NCBI GenBank assembly: GCA_947599875.1 | Contig: CANQFV010000002.1 | Coordinates: 62,001-126,000 of the forward strand | Direction: 5' to 3' | Length of the DNA: 64,000 bases | From: an uncultured Oscillospiraceae bacterium | Lineage (GTDB): Bacteria > Bacillota > Clostridia > Oscillospirales > Oscillospiraceae | Part shown: in pieces, positions 59,383 to 64,000 of the stretch | How positions within the stretch are numbered: position 1 is the stretch's first letter | Layout of the letters: each line of letters opens with the position of its first letter | The notes under the pieces: generated by a model | Database searches by the model: none | What the model saw: only the letters and a program-made list of their open reading frames with translations | Told to the model about the DNA's origin: nothing | Translations under genes and position numbers: made by a program

Positions 59383-60489
59383 ATGAAAAAGATACTGTTG
59401 GTTTTCGGTACCCGCCCGGAGGCCATCAAAATGTGTCCCCTGGTCAATGAGCTGAAGAGCCGCCACGGGATCGAGACGCTGGTCTGCGTCACCGGACAGC
59501 ACCGGGAGATGCTCCGGCAGGTGCTGGACGCCTTCGGCGTGGAGCCGGACTACGATCTTGAGGTGATGACGCCGGGCCAGACGCTCTTCGATCTGACGGG
59601 GAGGGTGCTGGAGGGGATGAAGAAGGTCTTGGAGGAGGTTCGCCCCGACGTGGTTCTCGTTCACGGGGACACCACCACTACCTTCGCCTCCGCGCTGGCG
59701 GCCTTTTATCTGGGTATCTCCGTGGGCCATGTGGAGGCGGGGCTGCGCACCTACAATGTGCGCTCCCCCTATCCGGAGGAGTTCAACCGCCAGGCCGTGG
59801 GGTCCATCGCGGACTACAACTTTGCCCCCACCGCCCTGGCCAGGGACAACCTGCTGCGGGAGGGCAAGCCCCCCCAGTCCATCTACGTCACCGGCAACAC
59901 CGCCATTGACGCCCTGGGCACCACGGTGATCAACGACTTTGAGCATCCGGAGCTTGCCTGGGCGCAGGGATCCCGGCTTGTGATCCTCACTGCCCACCGG
60001 CGGGAAAACTGGGGCCAGCCGCTCCACAATATCTTCCGGGCAGTCCGCCGCGTTGTGGAGGAGTTTCCCGATGTGAAGGTCCTCTACCCCATCCACTTAA
60101 ATCCCCTTGTGCGCCAGGCGGCGCAGGAGGAGCTTTCAGGCTGTGACCGGGTGCGGATCATCCCGCCGCTGGACGTGATCGCCTTCCACAACTTCCTGGC
60201 CCGCTCCTATATGATCCTCACCGACTCCGGCGGGATCCAGGAGGAGGCGCCAAGTCTGGGCAAGCCCGTCCTCGTCCTCCGGGACGTGACGGAGCGCCCG
60301 GAGGGGGTCAAGGCCGGGACGCTCCGGGTCATCGGCACCCGGGAGGACGTGATCTACCGGGAGTTCAAGACCCTGCTGACGGACGAGACCCTGTACAACA
60401 ACATGTCCCGGGCGCAGAACCCCTACGGCGACGGCCTGGCCTCCCACCGGATCGCCGATATCCTCACAAAGGGCCGCACCACGGTGTGA
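59383..60489 (+). CDS. wecB: UDP-N-acetylglucosamine 2-epimerase (non-hydrolysing)
   Basis: It makes UDP-ManNAc from UDP-GlcNAc for wall teichoic acid linkage units and surface glycans. The 368-residue protein has the family landmarks KILLVFGTRPEAIKMCPLV, VCVTGQHREML, VLVHGDTTTTFA, HVEAGLRTYN, LTAHRRENWG and TDSGGIQEEAPSLGKPVLVL. AGGTGAAATT precedes the ATG at 59383; the longer frame from 59281 covers a terminator and promoter. It converges on the glycan cluster at 60.6-64 kb. Confidence 0.96.
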   Translation: MKKILLVFGTRPEAIKMCPLVNELKSRHGIETLVCVTGQHREMLRQVLDAFGVEPDYDLEVMTPGQTLFDLTGRVLEGMKKVLEEVRPDVVLVHGDTTTTFASALAAFYLGISVGHVEAGLRTYNVRSPYPEEFNRQAVGSIADYNFAPTALARDNLLREGKPPQSIYVTGNTAIDALGTTVINDFEHPELAWAQGSRLVILTAHRRENWGQPLHNIFRAVRRVVEEFPDVKVLYPIHLNPLVRQAAQEELSGCDRVRIIPPLDVIAFHNFLARSYMILTDSGGIQEEAPSLGKPVLVLRDVTERPEGVKAGTLRVIGTREDVIYREFKTLLTDETLYNNMSRAQNPYGDGLASHRIADILTKGRTTV

Positions 60490-60493
60490 CCAG

Positions 60494-60560
60494 GTGAAAA
60501 AGCCCTGCGGGCTTTTTGCAAGAAAAAACTCCCTCTGGATTTGTTCCAGAGGGAGTTTTC
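60494..60560. terminator. Element remnant I and terminator between wecB and the glycosyltransferase
   Basis: The first hairpin of the structured family (AAAAAGCCC/GGGCTTTTT, 60497-60517) is followed by a perfect AAAACTCCCTCTGGA / TCCAGAGGGAGTTTT hairpin. The second is symmetrical with A and T runs, so it can end both converging transcripts. Confidence 0.8.
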
Positions 60561-60589
60561 GCATGTTTCCTGACGAGGGGAGAAGCTTT

Positions 60590-61627
60590 TTACTTGATCG
60601 CGGCCTCCTGATTGTCGAAGTTGATCCGTTTCTCCTCCACCACAAGGGGCCGGTTCATGATCCTGGTGTTCATCGCCATAATGTATTCCCCCAAAAAGCC
60701 CAAAAAGGCCAGCTGGACGCCGCCCATGAAGAACACGGCGATCATGGTGGGGGCATATCCGGCGGCGAAGCTGTTCCACGCCACGAGCTTGGCAATGAGG
60801 TACACAAGTCCCATGATAAAGCTGATCAGCGCCACGCCGAATCCCATAAACTCCGCCACGCGCATCCCCACCTTCGTATAGCTGGTGAAGCTGAGCATAG
60901 CCGCGTCAAACAGCGTGTAGAAGTTGTTGTGGGTCTTCCCCGCCCGGCGCTTGGGCTGTTCGTACTCGATCTCGCACCTGTCCGGCCCCAGCTCCGCCAC
61001 AATGCCGCGGATGAAGGGCGTGGGGTCGTGGAGCTGACGCAGCGTCTCAATAAAGCTCCTGTCATACAGGCCGAAGCCCGTAAACTGCTCGATTATCTCC
61101 ACCGTACTCATCCTGCGGATGAGCTTGTAGTAGCACCCGCGCAGGAAATAGAGGACGGGATTCTCGCGGCTGCGGGTCTTCTTGCCGATGACGATCTTGT
61201 AGCCGTCCTCCCACGCCCTCACAAACCGGGGAATCAACTCCACCGGATCCTGAAAATCCGCGCAGATGGTGATGGTGCAGTCCCCCGTGGTCTGGAGAAG
61301 CCCGTAATAGGGGCTGTTGAACTGCCCGAAGTTTTTGCAGTTGAAGATGGCCTTCACCCGCCTGTCCTGGGCGCAAATCTCCTCAATGATGTCCCGCGTC
61401 CCGTCCACGGACTTGTTGTCGATGAACAAAATCTCGTAGGCATACCCGGGGCAATGGCTCTCCAGCTCCCCTATCACGGCCTCATAGATCGCCCGTGCGT
61501 TCTCCGCCTCGTTGTAGCAGGGAATCATCACGGAGATGGTCTTTCTCTCTGTTTCCACTTTATCAAACACCGCCTTATAATGGTGATCTAAGTTTAATTC
61601 AGGTGGAAGAACCACCGTATCCTTCAA
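60590..61627 (-). CDS. Glycosyltransferase family 2 (GtrB/DPM1-like, membrane anchored)
   Basis: This 345-residue protein has a GT-A domain at the N-terminus (TISVMIPCYNEAENARAIYE, the DNKSVDGT loop, ICADFQDPVELIP with the D-x-D-like site) and two C-terminal membrane helices (about residues 255-280 and 290-315). This is the layout of polyprenyl-phosphate sugar transferases. The TTG at 61627 overlaps the acyltransferase end but has a poor RBS; a GTG about 24 codons later (VETERKTISVMI) is a realistic alternative start. Confidence 0.88.
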   Translation of the reverse strand: MKDTVVLPPELNLDHHYKAVFDKVETERKTISVMIPCYNEAENARAIYEAVIGELESHCPGYAYEILFIDNKSVDGTRDIIEEICAQDRRVKAIFNCKNFGQFNSPYYGLLQTTGDCTITICADFQDPVELIPRFVRAWEDGYKIVIGKKTRSRENPVLYFLRGCYYKLIRRMSTVEIIEQFTGFGLYDRSFIETLRQLHDPTPFIRGIVAELGPDRCEIEYEQPKRRAGKTHNNFYTLFDAAMLSFTSYTKVGMRVAEFMGFGVALISFIMGLVYLIAKLVAWNSFAAGYAPTMIAVFFMGGVQLAFLGFLGEYIMAMNTRIMNRPLVVEEKRINFDNQEAAIK

Positions 61628-62742
61628 GCATCAGTTTTTTCAGTCTTCCCGGAATATTCATTTTCCGTATTATACGCGCAATGAGCATTAAAACAAAGGT
61701 ATACATGACTGCCAGGACCACATACAAGATAAGCTCTATGTAAAATCCTGCATGGGGAACAAGCAGGAGTGCCGCCCTGAACATAATTATATGTCCAACA
61801 TACATCGCCAGCGTAAATTCGGCACATTTGCTGAATCTTGGGGAGAACAATTTGTGTATAGAGGTCTTTTCCGCCATGACTATACTCACGAAAACAGCCA
61901 GAAATCCAATGCAGATGAAGTCATTCCGGTTTTTCCCTTCAAAGTACATAATTGTCAATCCCAGCGTCAAACTGACTATCTCAAAGGCTGAGAGGAGTCT
62001 CGTGCCGGCCTTAGAAAAGTCGACCTTCTTCAGTCTGTGGGCGACACACCACGCCAATGCCCCCATACTCAGGCCAGCCCAGGCACGGATCAGCTTAATT
62101 GATGTGATGCCAGCCCATTTGTTGTCTATATATCCAAACTTTAGGGAAAACCACCCGTAAATCAGCACCGTCAGCACCGGGCATACCGTATATAGAAATG
62201 TCTCTTTCCCTTTCAGAACAGCCATGTAAAAAAGAGGCGAAAGGATCAGCACAGACGATAAATACCACAGATGGCCCAGAACCGTATTCTCCTCCAGCCC
62301 TGAGGAGGACAGCAGCAATACATCAAAAATATTATATTTGATAAAATTAACAGTTTCCGCAATGTTCAGTTTGTATACGAGTACCCGGACCGGATAACAC
62401 ATCGCGACAAACGGGATAACGTATATGGCAAAACGCTTGTACTTCTCCCAGGTCCACTTCAACGCATCAACGGCCCCGGCATTCGGATTGTTCATAACTT
62501 TTTCTACGCAAAAATACCCCGTCAACATAAAGAAGAACTCGACAGCCAGATATCCCCCTGAAAATGGCAAGTGGAAATCCACCGTTTTTCCGTCAACTAA
62601 CTGGGAAGAATGATACAGGACGATCACAAACGAAAACACGATCCGGAAGAAATCAATCTCACTGTTTCTATGTACCCCCCCCCAGATGGGATTTTATGGA
62701 TTCTGTTTTGGCGTTTTCACATATTTTTTCTGTACTTTTCAT
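61599..62742 (-). CDS. Acyltransferase 3 family membrane protein, out of frame at a G9 tract
   Basis: This multi-spanning acyltransferase (OafA/NodX type) is likely to O-acetylate a surface sugar. The ATG at 62742 has AAGGAG nine bases upstream and lies three bases after the epimerase stop. Its first 20 codons (MKSTEKICENAKTESIKSHL) lead into nine Gs and then a TAG at codon 25. The family start RNSEIDFFRIVFSFVIVLYH and the rest of the protein lie in another frame. Eight or eleven Gs would join them into about 380 residues. As sequenced the gene is OFF unless an internal GTG (62639) is used. Composition is lower in GC than the neighbours. The stop overlaps the glycosyltransferase. Confidence 0.8.
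62675..62683 (-). repeat. Poly-G9 tract at the start of the acyltransferase
   Basis: Nine consecutive Gs on the coding strand, within codons 20-23 of the acyltransferase. Together with the tract at 63770 it is the longest homopolymeric G/C run I found in the window. Confidence 0.85.
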
Positions 62743-62745
62743 TCT

Positions 62746-63693
62746 CTAATTCTCCTTGTTATCTATTTCGTTGAGCTGTTTCACCCACTCCACGGTTTTT
62801 CTGATGCCCTCCTCAAAGCGGACGCACGGCTCGAACCCCGTGTCCGCACGGAGGGCGGAGATATCCGCCGCCAGGTACATGACCTGCCCCTCCCGGTAGG
62901 GGATCTCCCCTAAGCCCAGAGGCAGCCGGGGATTGACGGCGTCCCCCAGCGCCCGGATATACTCCCTGAGCGGCCTGGCCTCGCCGCTGCCCAGCGGGTA
63001 AACCGCCCCGCGGGCGCCGCGCTCCGCCATCAGGACAAGCGCCCTGGCCGCGTCGGCAGAGTATAAGTAATCCCATATCTGCTCCCCGCCTGTCAGCACC
63101 GGGCGCTCCCCGGCCAGGAGCTTTCGGATGGTGGAGACGATCATTGTCCCCGCCCCGTCATAGGGGCCATACACGGAGAGGATCCTGGCCCACACATGGT
63201 CAATGCCCAGCTTTTTCGCCTCGGCGCGGCTCATCTGCCCCGCGCAAAGCTTGGCCATGCCGTATCCGGTCTCCGGGCGGGCCGGCGTGTCGGGACGGAG
63301 GGGGCCGTCAACCCAGCCGTACTCCGCCTGGCTCCCCGCGCCCACGAAAACCCGGCAGCTCAGGGCCGCCGCGGCGCGGACAGCGTCCACCGTGGAGCGG
63401 ATGTTGCGGATCTGGGCGTCCATGTCGTCCCGCCCAGGCCCCACGGTATCCGTCCAGCCCAGGTGGAAAAAGGCGTCATACCGCCCCGGCACAAGCTCCG
63501 GAAGCCGGTGAAGCTCCGAAAGGTCGCAGAAAATGACCTTCACGCCCTCCGGCAGCGCCGCCGCCCGGGGACTTTCCCGCCGGCACACGGCGCAAACGTC
63601 CCACCCGCGGCCCAAAAGCTCCTGACACAGCGCCATCCCGATTGCCCCGGTGGCCCCGGTGATCACCGCCTTATGCAGCTGCCGTGGTTCCAT
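62746..63693 (-). CDS. NAD-dependent sugar epimerase/dehydratase
   Basis: This is a 315-residue extended SDR protein. The Rossmann motif is AVITGATGAIGMALCQELLG, and the catalytic YxxxK is in ETGYGMAKLCAGQM (about residue 150). GSQAEYGW supplies the upstream Ser/Thr region. The substrate is probably an NDP-sugar of the surface polymer. GGGGGC lies five bases before the ATG. The start overlaps the end of the methyltransferase by 23 bases, and the acyltransferase follows after three bases, so the three are one operon. Confidence 0.9.
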   Translation of the reverse strand: MEPRQLHKAVITGATGAIGMALCQELLGRGWDVCAVCRRESPRAAALPEGVKVIFCDLSELHRLPELVPGRYDAFFHLGWTDTVGPGRDDMDAQIRNIRSTVDAVRAAAALSCRVFVGAGSQAEYGWVDGPLRPDTPARPETGYGMAKLCAGQMSRAEAKKLGIDHVWARILSVYGPYDGAGTMIVSTIRKLLAGERPVLTGGEQIWDYLYSADAARALVLMAERGARGAVYPLGSGEARPLREYIRALGDAVNPRLPLGLGEIPYREGQVMYLAADISALRADTGFEPCVRFEEGIRKTVEWVKQLNEIDNKEN

Positions 63694-64000
63694 AGGCAGC
63701 CCCCATAAGACGGAAGTTTTTACGTTGTATTCTTATCTTCCAGATTTCGTTAGATTCTGGAAAATAATACCCCCCCCCGGCATATTTTTCGATGTGGGAT
63801 GTGCGCAATACAGATATTTCCACATCTTCTCCATATTCGGATCTGATCAAGCCCGCGATCTCATCGGTGTACCCGGGGGCGACAATCAAAATACAGTCCA
63901 CCGGATCCTCAAAAAAGTGTTTGGGCGGAACGATGGGGAGGTGGGAAATAGGTGAAAATCTGCCCTGCTTGAAGGGCGCGGAGTCTATAATATAAGAAAC
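63671..64000 (-). CDS. C-terminal part of a C-methyltransferase-like protein (cut by window edge)
   Basis: The minus frame is open from base 64000 to the stop at 63671 (109 residues). The visible sequence (SYIIDSAPFKQGRFSPISHL, VPPKHFFEDPVDCILIVAPG, YTDEIAGLIRSEYG) resembles the C-terminal domain of SAM-dependent C-methyltransferases acting on NDP-keto-sugars. The catalytic domain would lie beyond the window. A G9 tract (63770-63778) encodes the Gly-Gly-Gly near the end. Other tract lengths would replace the last 35 or so residues with short different tails. Confidence 0.65.
   Translation of the reverse strand, partial: VSYIIDSAPFKQGRFSPISHLPIVPPKHFFEDPVDCILIVAPGYTDEIAGLIRSEYGEDVEISVLRTSHIEKYAGGGYYFPESNEIWKIRIQRKNFRLMGAAYGTTAAA
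63770..63778 (-). repeat. Poly-G9 tract near the 3' end of the methyltransferase
   Basis: Nine Gs on the coding strand. As sequenced the frame stays open for another 34 codons and overlaps the epimerase start. With eight or ten Gs it would stop 8 to 14 codons after the tract. Confidence 0.8.

Noticed and set aside
1-64000. CRISPR arrays, tRNA and rRNA genes, prophage structural genes
   Set aside because: No regularly spaced direct repeats, cloverleaf sequences, rRNA motifs or phage morphogenesis genes were seen by eye.

Overview
The window looks like a chromosomal segment of a high-GC, spore-forming Firmicute of the class Clostridia, most likely Oscillospiraceae (Oscillibacter/Flavonifractor-like). 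The reasons are sigG, sigH, spoIIE and a SpoIID-type protein, strong AGGAGG ribosome binding sites, frequent TTG/GTG starts, consensus sigma-A promoters, an FMN riboswitch, SLH wall anchoring and Gram-positive lipoproteins. No rRNA, tRNA or CRISPR array was seen.

Layout. 1-7.4 kb (minus): holA (cut by the window edge), comEC, fchA, a GNAT protein and fhs in one tight unit, then asd. 7.6-10.4 kb: a secreted SpoIID/LytB protein and queA. 10.5-12.8 kb: an AT-richer patch with a GNAT gene broken by an in-frame TGA and an ECF sigma/membrane regulator pair, probably acquired. 13-17.4 kb: a DUF1835/DUF3658 protein, a zinc-ribbon protein, sigH and ruvCAB.

18.1-38.3 kb is the standout region. A tyrosine recombinase lies beside two near-identical 26-bp inverted repeats bounding a 310-bp segment that carries a consensus promoter pointing at the downstream locus: a probable phase-variable promoter switch. 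Downstream are a long prepilin with a highly structured leader, a 1029-residue SLH protein, pilB, pilT, pilC, a short prepilin, a giant PilM/PilN-like fusion with triplicated DPxTG/FDW modules, a PilO-like protein, three minor prepilins (one fused to a CHAP peptidoglycan hydrolase domain) and a large serine recombinase. No prepilin peptidase is present in the window. I read this as a switchable type IV pilus-like machine with wall-anchoring and wall-cutting parts.

38-63 kb: an intergenic repeat cluster, asnA, a BlaI/BlaR1-like pair with an operator, an AlgI/AlgJ-like acetylation pair, DUF3048 and DUF4364 proteins, an SPFH protein with small partners, ilvE, a BspA-like lipoprotein, sigG, a second ECF sigma/regulator pair, FMN-riboswitch-controlled ribU, spoIIE and wecB. 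60.5-64 kb (minus): a surface-glycan cluster (methyltransferase, epimerase, acyltransferase, glycosyltransferase) with two G9 tracts on the coding strand. One tract puts the acyltransferase out of frame, a probable contingency locus.

A family of about 200-bp structured elements recurs just after stop codons across the right-hand half. Nearly all copies are oriented with the upstream gene, and their hairpin arms co-vary between copies.
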